Source of the DNA: Planctomycetota bacterium
Lineage (GTDB): Bacteria > Planctomycetota > Planctomycetia > Pirellulales > Pirellulaceae
Assembly (NCBI GenBank): GCA_029259935.1
Contig: JAJDEH010000102.1
Span: forward strand, 1 to 27,748
Reading direction: 5' to 3'
DNA length: 27,748 bases
This document shows positions 1 through 8,467 of this stretch, piece by piece. Each line of letters starts with the position of its first letter. The stretch's first letter is position 1. The notes beneath the pieces are model-generated. The model was not told the origin of the DNA, did no database searches, and saw only the letters and a list, made by a program, of their open reading frames with translations. The position numbers and the translations under genes are program-made.

Positions 1-1333
1 CGGGATACGGCACCGAGATCTGACCACCGCCGACCCTGAATGTCAGGTTCTCGTTGAAGTGAGCAATTCCCAGCGCGTCTTCCGTGCCGACTCCGCGATC
101 GGTTCCAAAGGTGATGTAGGCTTCGCCTTCCGGATGCGTCATGCCGGATTCGTGAACCCACAGGGCAAGCGTGAATTGCTGATGCGAGGAAAATTCGACG
201 AACGGCAAGATGGCGTGCCCGCCGCCATCGCCGTGATGGCCCAAACCACGAAGTTGGAGCGCCTTGCCGCCGCCTCGGGACGTTAGCGCATACGCGTTTT
301 GAGGTGTGGCATGCCGGTCGTTTCCACTGCCGTCCTTCAATCGGCCCTCCGCGTCGTCATCAAAATTGTAATGAGCCAACAACCCGGTAACGAGATTCTC
401 GGGCAGTGGCCGAAGTTCTAGCAGGGCGTGAACCGCGGCCGTGCCCCCGTCCTTGGCGAGCCATGCCTTCCAGTGTTCTCGCTGAAGTTGCTGATCATCC
501 GCTTTTCCGTAGGGGTTCACCGCGAAGTTTTGTTTCGTCATCTGACGAAGGATCTGCACACTACGAACGCGGACGGGTTCGTCGGTTGCGGCGAGCAGTT
601 CGATCAGCACGGAAATCGCCGCGCGATCGGCCTGCGCCGCCAGCGCGTGCGCGGCCGCCAGCACGACACGAGAATTGTCGTCCCGCAAGAGTGCCCGCAG
701 TTCCGGTTTCGCCGCCGGTCCGGCGGCCTTGCCTAGACCGCGAATCGCCGCAATCCGCACGGCCGTGCTTTCGTCGGAAATGGATCGTCGCAGTAGCGGA
801 AGGTCACTTGGCTCGGCAACGCCAGCGACCGCATCGGCAACTCCGTCCTCAAGCTCCCGATCTTTCAAAAAAGGAGCGACTTGCAGTATCACCTCTGCGG
901 TGGTTCGAATCTTCTTCTGGCGAATCAAACGCAGAACCACCGCAACGACTTCGCGACGATTGTGAGCCGCCCGCAACTTCTCCTTTGTCCGCGGATCGTC
1001 AAGGACCGCCTGAGCCCGGTAACCGATTTCTTGATCTTCGGACTTGGCTGCTTCGCGCAGCAGACTCAGAGGAACTTCAGGTAGCTCGAGCAAGCCCGCC
1101 ATGGCAGCCTCGCGCACGGAAAAGACGGGATCGCCCAGTTGTTCGATCAGCTTCCTTGCCTTTTGCCGCAGGGCCGCGTTCGGCTTGAGTTGGCGAAGAA
1201 ACGTAGCGACGCTAGCCGGCGTAGGTTGAATCCCGTGCTTCGCAAGCAATTCGTCGTCGTTCGTCGTCGGCTCGAATCCCAACGACGATTGGCAGAGCAG
1301 GAAAAGAAACGTCGCGCCGAGCTTTGTATTCAT
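1..1333 (-). CDS. Secreted HEAT-repeat protein with C-terminal LamG-like domain (partial, runs off left edge)
   Basis: An open minus-strand frame runs from an ATG at 1331-1333 to the window edge (444 codons, no stop). An AAAGG ribosome site lies 8 bases upstream. The product begins with a signal peptide (MNTKLGATFLFLLCQSSLGF). Residues about 45-270 form helical HEAT/PBS-like repeats, for example around DESTAVRIAAIRGLGKAAG and DDNSRVVLAAAHALAAQA. After a linker, LLAHYNFDDDAEGRLKDGSG marks the start of a concanavalin A-like/LamG fold, with FTLALWVHESG as a typical later strand. Such secreted HEAT plus LamG proteins are common in planctomycetes; a scaffold or glycan/protein-binding role is inferred and no enzyme motif is visible. 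The C-terminus is outside the window, so further domains cannot be excluded. The overlapping plus-strand frames here are antisense shadows. Confidence 0.85.
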   Translation of the reverse strand, partial: MNTKLGATFLFLLCQSSLGFEPTTNDDELLAKHGIQPTPASVATFLRQLKPNAALRQKARKLIEQLGDPVFSVREAAMAGLLELPEVPLSLLREAAKSEDQEIGYRAQAVLDDPRTKEKLRAAHNRREVVAVVLRLIRQKKIRTTAEVILQVAPFLKDRELEDGVADAVAGVAEPSDLPLLRRSISDESTAVRIAAIRGLGKAAGPAAKPELRALLRDDNSRVVLAAAHALAAQADRAAISVLIELLAATDEPVRVRSVQILRQMTKQNFAVNPYGKADDQQLQREHWKAWLAKDGGTAAVHALLELRPLPENLVTGLLAHYNFDDDAEGRLKDGSGNDRHATPQNAYALTSRGGGKALQLRGLGHHGDGGGHAILPFVEFSSHQQFTLALWVHESGMTHPEGEAYITFGTDRGVGTEDALGIAHFNENLTFRVGGGQISVPYP

Positions 1334-1474
1334 CGAACAACCTTTCAAGGGACGTATCTACCACAGGAGCATTTTGACATAGAGCAACGTTGAGAAGAGC
1401 CACCCGGGTCATCCATAGTTTAGACGACCGGACTGCACTTTTTGAAGTGAGTCTCCAAGAGGTCTGCTCGGCAA

Positions 1475-1506
1475 GCAGTGAGCGGATGTAAGCAATGAGC
1501 GGATGT
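1475..1506. repeat. 15-bp direct repeat, period 17
   Basis: GCAGTGAGCGGATGT at 1475-1489 recurs as GCAATGAGCGGATGT at 1492-1506 with one mismatch. It is a short tandem duplication without an obvious role; it lies upstream of the minus-strand HEAT-protein gene. Confidence 0.6.
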
Positions 1507-1990
1507 GACGTGTGGGGCTGATGGAACCGTAAGCGATTGCGGATGAAATGGCCTATCCACTTAATCCGGAAGATCGAAAAATCGTTCTGCCCTTTTTTCA
1601 TTCTGCCTTCTGCCAAGCTCTTCATCTAGGCGAAGGCTTTGCGACTCGGCTTGAGCCGTGCAACCAATGCCGTCGTGACGCTCGGCTTCTTCAGCCAAGC
1701 TGACCGCTCGGCCCACCGCGGAACCAACGGCCAAAATGCAGCACCGTTTCCACCCCGTGGTCGCTCGCCACGTGCAGCCGCTCCAAAATAGGGTTTGCGT
1801 CGGAGTGCAAGCGAGTTATGAGTGGACCTTTTTGTCCTTTTGTAGTTGTTCCCGAAGGAGCAGCGGCAATTTCCTGATTTCCGGCATCATCAAACCTGTA
1901 ATTGGTGGTCCCGCCGCGCGACGTCGTAAGTGGAGGTCGTCAGTGATCTGGAAGCACTCTCCACCAAGCAATTGCCGGGTCCTTCCCGGT

Positions 1991-2214
1991 TTATTGTGGG
2001 TCAAGAAAAGCCGTGGGTAACCAGTCAGGGGCCCGGCTCCCGCCGCCGCTGCCCCGCCCGTCGGGAGCTGGAAAGCGGAAAAATGCGAGTAACGAGTCGC
2101 TTCGCGACCGTTTCTTGCTTCCCAGAAATCCCTCTCCGGCTCTGGTCGCACCCAGACGGCTTACCCACTGCCGAGGGCCGCGAAACGCGGCGTTTGCACA
2201 TCGACCCACAATAA
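1991..2214. repeat. Imperfect inverted repeat with 12-bp outer arms
   Basis: TTATTGTGGGTC (1991-2002) is perfectly complementary to GACCCACAATAA (2203-2214), and an inner pair GTGGGTAA (2013-2020) matches TTACCCAC (2161-2168). The enclosed 200 bp contains two tight hairpins, GTCGC-TTC-GCGAC at 2096-2108 and GCCGCG-AAA-CGCGGC at 2177-2191. It could be a small non-autonomous mobile element or a dispersed palindromic repeat. No target-site duplication was established. Confidence 0.5.
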
Positions 2215-2555
2215 GCCGTGATGGACCTTTATTTTGTGGACAGTTACTTTGCCTCCTTTTGCAACGCAAATCTGATCAAAGACTTTTCGGCAAGCAAATC
2301 CTTCGAGCTCTCCCCTCAAGAGCTTGAACCACTGTGACTTTACTAACGTTGCGTAGGTAGGTATGTAGTGCTAGTCGTCGGCCAGCGGTAAGCCCTCGCG
2401 CGTTTGCTTTCAAGACGCGTGCGTATCCGCCCAACACAAGAATAGGACACTACCGTGGAGGGGCGGCAGACGCACGAGTATGACGGGGACGGTTGGGCCA
2501 CCTCATACCGTCGGCGACCGGACGAGCAGCGTTCGGCAGCCAAGAGCGGATGGAC

Positions 2556-2630
2556 AGCCACGAAAAGCACAACAAGACGCAAAGAAAACAACTCGCTCGG
2601 TCTGCGTGGGTTCTTGCGTTTCTTGTGGCT
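2556..2630. repeat. Inverted CCACGAAAAGCAC / GTTTCTTGTGGCT repeat
   Basis: The left arm 2556-2586 (AGCCACGAAAAGCAC followed by AACAAGACGCAAAGAA) faces the right arm 2611-2630 (TTCTTGCGTTTCTTGTGGCT). The arms pair with one internal gap. Sequences of the type CCACRAARRCACAAA are familiar intergenic repeats in many environmental bacterial genomes (from memory). Function unknown. Confidence 0.5.
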
Positions 2631-2763
2631 AAGAACTAGCGACCTTGGGCGGTCGAGGACCTGCTGAAAGAAAAACTATTCAGTTCAGCGAATTGCTGTA
2701 AAATGAAGGTAGTAGTCAGATGGGGCGACGATCGGGGTGCCTATGGATGGTGAACGGGACGCG

Positions 2764-2787
2764 GCTCGCTGACACTTCGGGTTGTGA
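2764..2787. repeat. Possible planctomycete dispersed repeat core
   Basis: GCTCGCTGACACTTCGGGTT (2764-2783, continuing GTGA) resembles the recurrent planctomycete intergenic element whose reverse strand reads like ACAACCCGAAGCGTCAGCGAG. The likeness is from memory and the copy is degraded; only a genome-wide self-search would settle it. Confidence 0.35.
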
Positions 2788-2994
2788 ATCGGCGTGGGCA
2801 TCGCGCGGATGTGTCGGTGCGCGCTTACCATCCTGAGTTCGTTGCAACTTTGCAACCGTTTTGGCGACGAGTTCGGGTGATCGCTGAGTGCCGGGTTGCG
2901 GCTAAGTCGTTGCGGAAACTTTTCTTAGGGCAGTGAACGATGAGCAAATTAAAGGAGGCTTGCCGATGCGACATATGTTACAGGCTCGTGAGTG

Positions 2995-3009
2995 CCCCGC
3001 TTCGCGGGG
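2995..3009. other. GC-rich hairpin
   Basis: CCCCGC-TTC-GCGGGG forms a 6-bp GC-only stem with a 3-base loop. No T-run follows on either strand, so it is not a good intrinsic terminator. It lies about 210 bases upstream of the small ORF that precedes the peptidase gene. Confidence 0.45.
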
Positions 3010-3220
3010 ACGGGGGAGCAACGAGGAACATTGGTCCGGGTCAATTGTGATACAGGATGATGGCAGACGAAAGCCGGGACTCTAGCCGTCGGAAACTCAC
3101 GAGTTCCGGCGTTGATTCTCGAAGTCCTTCTCGCCACTCGATAAGACTAGATAAGACAAGATTAGAAAGACACCTGCCTGCCGGCGCTGCCTTGCTTCTG
3201 ACAATGAAAGAGAAAAGACG

Positions 3221-3517
3221 ATGAACCAACTGAACATCGTGATCATAACCCTGGCTCTGTCAACATCCGGGCTCGCCGACGAGCCGCAATTCAAACCACT
3301 CGAAACCGATCGGCGAAACTCGCTGCGAGACAAGCCCTCGCAGGACATCTACGTCGTCAACCGGCTACCTATTGCTTACCAACTCGCGGATGCCAATAAT
3401 GGTCCGCAGGGTTTCGCTGGCTTGATCGTGTGTCTTGAAACGAGGGGCCATGCGCTGCTGCCTGACTGGGCTGTTAGGGATCGCTTTCATATCTTTCGAC
3501 GAGGGGATACGGCATGA
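3221..3517 (+). CDS. Small putative secreted protein overlapping the C25 peptidase start (doubtful)
   Basis: This 98-residue frame starts at ATG after a purine-rich AAAGAGAAAAG stretch. Residues 1-20 look like a signal peptide ending LALSTSGLADEP. The remainder shows no recognised domain. Its TGA overlaps the ATG of the next gene (ATGA), an arrangement seen with translational coupling. Against it, the C-terminal third is low in secondary-structure-like pattern, other frames are also open here, and no family was recognised. It may be a real leader-type secreted peptide or the truncated 5' remnant of a longer gene. Confidence 0.4.
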   Translation: MNQLNIVIITLALSTSGLADEPQFKPLETDRRNSLRDKPSQDIYVVNRLPIAYQLADANNGPQGFAGLIVCLETRGHALLPDWAVRDRFHIFRRGDTA

Positions 3518-5271
3518 ATCGACTGGATCGGACTCAACGCAAATGGACCATGGCAACCATGCTAGCGGGGCTGCTGTTCTTTCCCGTGCTGCTCAACGCG
3601 GCGGACCCGACGCTGGAGGAGTTTAAGAAAGCCATTTCCAAGCGGCTGCCGAAACTGTCCGATAAGCAGCTCGACAAGTTTGTTAAGCTGATTGATCAGG
3701 ACAAAAATGGAACGCTGTCGCAAAGCGAGTTGTCCGATCGCATTACCGTTACGCAGGCTCTGCAAAGCGTGCAACGAGAACAGGAAGCTCAAGCCGACAA
3801 GCCGCGTGGCCCGGTCGTCAACGTGCCGAAAATCTCCAAGTCGCCTCAAGCCGCCGTACTGCTCGTGACGGCCGACGAGATTGCGAAGGCTTGGATTCCC
3901 TTCGCCAAATGGAAAACGCAACTTGGCAAGCCCACCAAGATCGTGACGGTCGGGCAGATTCTGAAAGACTACAAGGCGGATAATATTCACGAGCAGATTC
4001 GCCTTTGCGTGCGCGATCACATTGAAAACCACGGAACGCAGTGGGTCATTCTGGGCGGCGACAGCCTGCGCAACGGACGCGGCCTGGTTCCCGGCGGCCA
4101 TACCACGGTGCACGCGCAAGAGCCGGCCGGCATCCCGACCGACATTGTGTATTTGAGCAAGACCAATTGGGATGCCGATGGCGATGGTTTGCACGGCGAG
4201 TTTAAGGACGATCGAAAAGCGGTTACCTATCCCGATGGCAGCGTGGGCCTGGGTCGCATTCCCGTGCGCACGGCCGAGGACGTGGCGGCGTTTACCGAGA
4301 AGGTGATCGCCTACGAATCCAACTATCCGACCGACGACTTTGCCAAGCAGATGATTTACACCTGCACCGATAGCCCCGGTTATCCGAAAGTCCGCAACAG
4401 TTGGGACGGCTATGTGTCGAAGGTGTGGGACGGCGAGGTGGGACGTTTCTTTTCCGAGGAGACGCCGTGGGACAAAGAGGGCAAGCCGGGCAGTCACGCC
4501 TTGAGTACGGAGAATCTGATTTCGTTGATTAACGGCAAGACCGTCGGCAAGCTTCATATTCATGGCCACGGCATCTTGCCCTGCTGGATTCTCGAAGACT
4601 CGAAGTTCACCGTCGACGACGTCGCTCAATTGACCAATCGCGGAGCGTACCCTTTGATGACCACCGTATCTTGCTTCACCGGCGAATACGATTCGCCGCA
4701 AGATCCGTCCATCGTGGAACGCATGCTGCGCAAGGCGGGCGGTGGATCGGTGGCGGTCGTCGCGCCGGTGCGGACTGGCAAGCCTCACTTTCACTCGCGG
4801 TCCGATTTCCGGCTGATGGTCACGAAAGGCAAACTGGACGGCACCACGCAGACCATGACTCGCTATTGGTCGAATGGTCTCGGCAGTGGCCTGACCACCG
4901 GCCAAGCCCTTATGAAAGCCAAAGGAGCGATGGCGGCCGATGCCGAAAAGACGGCCGGCTATCATCTTTGCATCTGTGAGTTGAATCTGCTGGGCGATCC
5001 CACGCTGGACATGCGAGCCAATCGGGCACGCGCCGCCAAATTGGAAGTTCCCGCCACGATTGCGACCGGCAAACAGACGGTCGAGATCACGACCGACATT
5101 CCGGACAGCACGGTGTGCCTATGGAAAGGCGAGGACGTCTACGCCTTGGCAACCACCGACCAGGCGGGCCGAGCCAAAGTGAAGATCGAATCCGCCACCA
5201 AGGGAGACTTGTTGGTGACGGTCTATGGCCCAAGCCTGAACGCGGTCACCAAGACGATTACCGTCAAATAA
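3514..5271 (+). CDS. Secreted C25 (gingipain-like) cysteine peptidase with N-terminal EF-hand
   Basis: This 585-residue protein starts at the ATG at 3514, which has GAGGGG 7 bases upstream. Residues about 12-30 are a hydrophobic signal segment ending LLNAAD. An EF-hand loop, DQDKNGTLSQSE, occupies 61-72. The peptidase C25 core follows: the strand WVILGGDS (177-184), the catalytic His in LHIHGHG (H350/H352) and the nucleophile Cys in TTVSCFTGEYDS (C387), then the family's NLLGDPTLDM (491-500). A calcium-binding-like DADGDG sits near 220. Residues about 512-585 look like the Ig-like tail found after C25 domains. It should act outside the cytoplasm as an endopeptidase; the substrate is unknown. 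No C-terminal sorting domain was recognised. Family assignment is firm, specificity is not. Confidence 0.88.
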   Translation: MNRLDRTQRKWTMATMLAGLLFFPVLLNAADPTLEEFKKAISKRLPKLSDKQLDKFVKLIDQDKNGTLSQSELSDRITVTQALQSVQREQEAQADKPRGPVVNVPKISKSPQAAVLLVTADEIAKAWIPFAKWKTQLGKPTKIVTVGQILKDYKADNIHEQIRLCVRDHIENHGTQWVILGGDSLRNGRGLVPGGHTTVHAQEPAGIPTDIVYLSKTNWDADGDGLHGEFKDDRKAVTYPDGSVGLGRIPVRTAEDVAAFTEKVIAYESNYPTDDFAKQMIYTCTDSPGYPKVRNSWDGYVSKVWDGEVGRFFSEETPWDKEGKPGSHALSTENLISLINGKTVGKLHIHGHGILPCWILEDSKFTVDDVAQLTNRGAYPLMTTVSCFTGEYDSPQDPSIVERMLRKAGGGSVAVVAPVRTGKPHFHSRSDFRLMVTKGKLDGTTQTMTRYWSNGLGSGLTTGQALMKAKGAMAADAEKTAGYHLCICELNLLGDPTLDMRANRARAAKLEVPATIATGKQTVEITTDIPDSTVCLWKGEDVYALATTDQAGRAKVKIESATKGDLLVTVYGPSLNAVTKTITVK

Positions 5272-5293
5272 GCACCGCCGAATTCAATAGACG

Positions 5294-5323
5294 ATGCCCG
5301 GCTTGTTCCGACGAGCCGGGCAT
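5294..5323. terminator. Bidirectional hairpin between convergent genes
   Basis: ATGCCCGGCT at 5294-5303 pairs perfectly with AGCCGGGCAT at 5314-5323 around a 10-base loop. It sits in the 57-base gap between the stop of the C25 peptidase and the stop of the convergent VCBS gene, where a shared terminator is expected. There is no strong T-run, so efficiency is uncertain. Confidence 0.65.
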
Positions 5324-5328
5324 ATGAT

Positions 5329-7047
5329 CTATTCCGTTGGCTCGACGATGATCATGCTTTGACTAGGCATGACGCTGGTAATCTTTTGGGTTTTCTTGGA
5401 AGGCCAGTAAATGGTCAACCCTTCCACCTTGTCGTCGGCGGGAATGCCCCAAAAGACTCGACGATCGTTGTGTGACAGATAACTAGCGCCACCTCGAATC
5501 TGACGATGGATATCGCCGCCCGACGTGTCTAGCACCAATCGCGCGCCGACAGCGTCACGAGCCGACTGGGTACCGACCAGTAACACGGACAGCCATTGGC
5601 CGTCCGATTCGGTCTCGTTGTCCAGCACGGCGACCGGGTCGTTAATGTGAGTGATGACAAAATCCACGTCGCCGTCTTCGTCCAAATCGCCGCCCGCCCA
5701 ACCGCGGCCAAGCTGAGGCGTGCCAAAATAGCTGTCCTTCTCAAAGTCGACCCGATGGAAGAATCCTCCCGTGTTTCTCATCACCAGCGGCACTTGCCGA
5801 AGCGGCGCCGCGAGCGGGTACTTGACGACATGTCCGTTCGTGACGACGAAATCTTCGTCGCCATCGCGGTCAACGTCGCAGGCGGCGGTGCCAAATCCGA
5901 CGAAAAGACCACCCAGCGCCGCGATGCCGGCCTGTTTACTGGTGTGATAAAACCCGCTCGCTCCATCGTTGCGATAAAGAGCGAACTGTTCGCTTTCGTA
6001 GTTGGCGACCCAGATATCGTACCTTCCATCTCCATTGAAGTCGCAGAGGTCGATGCCCATGCTGCCGTTGGCCGTTCCCGTCTCATCCGCGTTCACACCG
6101 TTGATTAAGGCTTCATCCTTCAGCTTGCCCGTGCCATCATTGAGATACAAGAAGTTGTCGACGGTGTCGTTCGCGACGTAAATATCCAGGTCATTGTCGC
6201 TATCCACATCGCAGAACATCACCCCCAGGCCCTTGCCGCCACCTTCCAGGCCGGCTTCCGCCGTGACGTCGCGAAATGTGCCGTCACCATTGCTGTAATA
6301 GAGTGTGTCTGGCAGCGCGTCGAATTCCCGAGGCGCGCAAATGTCGCGAACCTCCTTGCCGTCTTCGTCGTTGGCCGCGCAACTAGGATGATTGCTCCAA
6401 GACCAATTGACGTAGTGAGCCAGATAGAGATCGAGAAATCCGTCTCCGTTCAGGTCGCCCCACGCCGCGCTGCTGCTCCAACTCTTGTCGGCAAGGCCGG
6501 CTTCGTCTTGCGTCAACGAAAACGTCCCGTCACCCTGATTTCGCCATAGTTGAACGCCGCCATAGCCGGTGAAGAGTACGTCCGGAAAGCCATCGTGATC
6601 GTAATCGCCCACGGTGATCCCATGCGTGTAATGGTTGACCTTGTCGATTCCCGCTGCCTGGCCGACGGACTCAAACCGCATTTCGCCAAGGTTCCGAAAC
6701 AATCCCGCCGGCAGGCCGGAGATTATTTGATTCGCGGCGACCTTGCCGCCGCCCGGAATGCAGATGTCAAGCAGACCATCCAGATCGAAATCGGCCAGGC
6801 CCACGCCACCGCCGAGCGACTCGACAATACTGCACTGGCCCTCTTCGGTGCCGTTGTGGTAGGTGAAGTCGACGCCCGCTTGTTCGGCCACGTTGGAGAA
6901 TCGAATCGCGGTTTTCGGTTCGGGAGGTGACGTGTTGGTTGGAGCGGGATCGGGTTTCGTTCCGTTACACGAACAAAAAACGCCGGTGGCAACGATCAGC
7001 AAAATTGGAAACACACGCCGGGCTGAAGAAAGGGATAGATGGCGCAT
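5329..7047 (-). CDS. CRTAC1-like VCBS/FG-GAP repeat lipoprotein with ASPIC/UnbV domain
   Basis: This is a 572-residue protein starting at ATG with GGAG 6 bases upstream. Residues 1-27 are a signal peptide ending GVFCSCNG, where C25 or C27 could be lipidated. A beta-propeller of FG-GAP/VCBS repeats follows, each with an acidic calcium loop: DFDLDG (87), DYDHDG (148), DLNGDG (198), DVDSDND (280), DFNGDG (336), DVDRDGD (391) and DLDEDGD (454). The C-terminal 85 residues match the ASPIC/UnbV pattern: AVGARLVLDTSG, then RGGASYLSHNDRRVFWGI, then LTIYWPS. The family is secreted or surface-bound and likely binds calcium and proteins or glycans; no enzymatic activity is implied. It is the last gene of a minus-strand group and converges on the peptidase gene. 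Confidence 0.88.
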   Translation of the reverse strand: MRHLSLSSARRVFPILLIVATGVFCSCNGTKPDPAPTNTSPPEPKTAIRFSNVAEQAGVDFTYHNGTEEGQCSIVESLGGGVGLADFDLDGLLDICIPGGGKVAANQIISGLPAGLFRNLGEMRFESVGQAAGIDKVNHYTHGITVGDYDHDGFPDVLFTGYGGVQLWRNQGDGTFSLTQDEAGLADKSWSSSAAWGDLNGDGFLDLYLAHYVNWSWSNHPSCAANDEDGKEVRDICAPREFDALPDTLYYSNGDGTFRDVTAEAGLEGGGKGLGVMFCDVDSDNDLDIYVANDTVDNFLYLNDGTGKLKDEALINGVNADETGTANGSMGIDLCDFNGDGRYDIWVANYESEQFALYRNDGASGFYHTSKQAGIAALGGLFVGFGTAACDVDRDGDEDFVVTNGHVVKYPLAAPLRQVPLVMRNTGGFFHRVDFEKDSYFGTPQLGRGWAGGDLDEDGDVDFVITHINDPVAVLDNETESDGQWLSVLLVGTQSARDAVGARLVLDTSGGDIHRQIRGGASYLSHNDRRVFWGIPADDKVEGLTIYWPSKKTQKITSVMPSQSMIIVEPTE

Positions 7048-7117
7048 CGAACTCCAATCATCGGGAGGGTGACATACGACGGAACGGCTACCAATCTACA
7101 CTATACGATCCAGGCGT

Positions 7118-7672
7118 CTATTTAGATCGCTTCTTGTTCGCCGCGGCGCGGACCGCCTTACGACGGAAATCCCACCGGCCGCCCGAATTCCACAGCCCGT
7201 CAATCCGTTCGCCGTCGACAATCAGTCCCGTCCAAGGGTAAGCAGTTGCTTGCCCCACGGGGACATAGGAACCGACCAGGCGGTTGTCGCCCACGCGGAC
7301 GCCTTCAATCAAGTACGAAATGCTCTCGCCGTGTTCCCTGTAGAGAATGAAGACCCGATCGCCTTTCTTGCGAACCTTGGCCGTGCCGACATGCCACGCT
7401 TGGCCGTCTCCCTGATTCCAACGGCCATGCCAATCGCCGTCTAGAAACATGGGATTGCCCTCAACCGCCTTCTCCGTCCAATCGCGGGCATTGGGATGAC
7501 TCTGGTCGCCGGCTTCCATTGAAACCGAATCGGCGAACTGTTTTGCCATGGGCCCCGCCGGATCGGGCACATCGTCGATGCCGAACGGATTGCGTCGCTC
7601 GTCGGCCGCGGCCGGCAACGTAATAAACACGGCCAGCAGAACCCAGCCATGGGACTTGAGAAGCTGATTCAT
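7118..7672 (-). CDS. Small secreted protein of unknown function
   Basis: This 184-residue protein starts at an ATG preceded by GAGG at 7-base spacing. The signal peptide is MNQLLKSHGWVLLAVFITLP followed by AAADE. The mature part contains FLDGDWHGRWNQGDGQAWHV, SYLIEGVRVGDNRLVGSYVP and IDGLWNSGGRWDFRRKA. Repeated G-W and beta-strand patterns suggest a small beta-barrel (lipocalin-like) fold, which is inference only. The tail is strongly basic (AAANKKRSK). It lies 39 bases after yebC and 70 before the VCBS lipoprotein gene on the same strand, so co-transcription is likely. I do not recognise the family. Confidence 0.7.
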   Translation of the reverse strand: MNQLLKSHGWVLLAVFITLPAAADERRNPFGIDDVPDPAGPMAKQFADSVSMEAGDQSHPNARDWTEKAVEGNPMFLDGDWHGRWNQGDGQAWHVGTAKVRKKGDRVFILYREHGESISYLIEGVRVGDNRLVGSYVPVGQATAYPWTGLIVDGERIDGLWNSGGRWDFRRKAVRAAANKKRSK

Positions 7673-7711
7673 GCCATGCCTCGCGCCCCCGCAAGTAAAT
7701 GGAATCCGTCG

Positions 7712-8464
7712 TTAGGTTTCGGCCAACTCGGCCATCGCCTCGTCGGGAATATTGAAATTCGCGGAAACGTTTTGCACGTCGTCGTGGTCGTCCAACGTTT
7801 CCATCAGCTTCAGCACTTTTCGCGCCCCTTCCACATCCAGGTCGACCGTAGTGCTGGGTATCCGCGTGATTTGTTTTGACTCAAGTTCGAACTTCGCTTC
7901 TTCAAGGGCGGTCGCCACATTTGAATATTCATCAACGCCGCTGGTGATTTCAAGCTTGTCGCCCACCTGTTTGACGTCCGTCGCGCCCGCTTCCAACGCG
8001 ATTTCCATGAGCCGTTCTTCATCAACATTTTCCGCGGGCAACAGAAACAACCCCTGACGTTCAAACATCCAAGCGACGCAGTTGGTCGCCCCCAAGTTAC
8101 CGCCATGGTTATCGAAGATTTTGCGGACTTCCGGCGCTGTACGGTTGCGGTTGTCAGTCAGAATGTCACACAGTATGGCGACCCCGTTAGGGCCGTATCC
8201 TTCGTACAGAATCTCCTCGACGTTGCCGCCGTCGAGTTCTCCCGTTCCCTTCTTGATACTGCGCTCGATGCTATCCTTGGGCATGTTGCCTGCTTTGGCA
8301 TCCGCGATCGCCAGCCGCAGCCGCGCATTGGCATCGGGATCTCCGCCGCCCATCTTGGCCGCGACGATAATCCCCTTGGACAACTTGCTCCACAGCTTGC
8401 CCCGCTTGTTATCAATGAGCGCTTTCTTGTGTTTGATTCCCGCCCAATGCGAATGTCCCGCCAT
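7712..8464 (-). CDS. yebC: YebC/TACO1-family regulator
   Basis: The 250-residue product starts MAGHSHWAGIKHKKALIDNK, the hallmark YebC N-terminus, and continues with DPDANARLRLAIADAKAGNM and the family's YEGYGPNGVAILCD (residues about 86-99). It is close to the usual 240-250 residues and has all three domains. YebC proteins have been described as DNA-binding transcriptional regulators (PmpR) and, more recently, as translation factors that help ribosomes through proline stretches; the second fits a cytoplasmic housekeeping role here. A GGAG site overlaps the end of the upstream TPR gene, only 3 bases away, so the two genes are probably translationally coupled. Confidence 0.95.
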   Translation of the reverse strand: MAGHSHWAGIKHKKALIDNKRGKLWSKLSKGIIVAAKMGGGDPDANARLRLAIADAKAGNMPKDSIERSIKKGTGELDGGNVEEILYEGYGPNGVAILCDILTDNRNRTAPEVRKIFDNHGGNLGATNCVAWMFERQGLFLLPAENVDEERLMEIALEAGATDVKQVGDKLEITSGVDEYSNVATALEEAKFELESKQITRIPSTTVDLDVEGARKVLKLMETLDDHDDVQNVSANFNIPDEAMAELAET

Positions 8465-8467
8465 GTT

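Larger units (their letters stand above)
1334..3220. other. Gene-poor intergenic region with repeat-like segments
   Basis: About 1.9 kb lies between the divergent HEAT-protein gene and the peptidase locus. Frames of 60-140 codons exist on both strands, but none has a good ribosome site plus a recognisable product, and several run through inverted repeats. The stretch holds a 15-bp direct repeat, an inverted repeat with 12-bp arms, an inverted CCACGAAAAGCAC-type repeat, a CGCTGACACTTCGGGTTGTG segment and small GC hairpins, listed separately. It probably contains the promoters of the flanking genes, but no promoter could be assigned with confidence. Confidence 0.55.

Noticed and set aside
406..1188. 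260-codon plus-strand frame
   Set aside because: Antisense to the HEAT-repeat gene; very Arg/Pro/Ser-rich, without domain or ribosome site.
1212..1625. 137-codon minus-strand frame upstream of and overlapping the HEAT-protein gene
   Set aside because: No recognised family, overlaps the supported signal-peptide start in another frame, and no good ribosome site.
1816..2327. Several 90-110-codon frames on both strands
   Set aside because: They run through the inverted repeat at 1991-2214 and mirror one another; more likely repeat sequence than protein.
2995..3009. Intrinsic terminator
   Set aside because: A strong GC hairpin but without a following T-run on either strand and without an upstream gene to terminate.
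3562..4965. 467-codon minus-strand open frame
   Set aside because: Lies entirely antisense to the well-supported C25 peptidase gene; its translation is Arg/His/Gly-rich with no domain. Codon-bias shadow.
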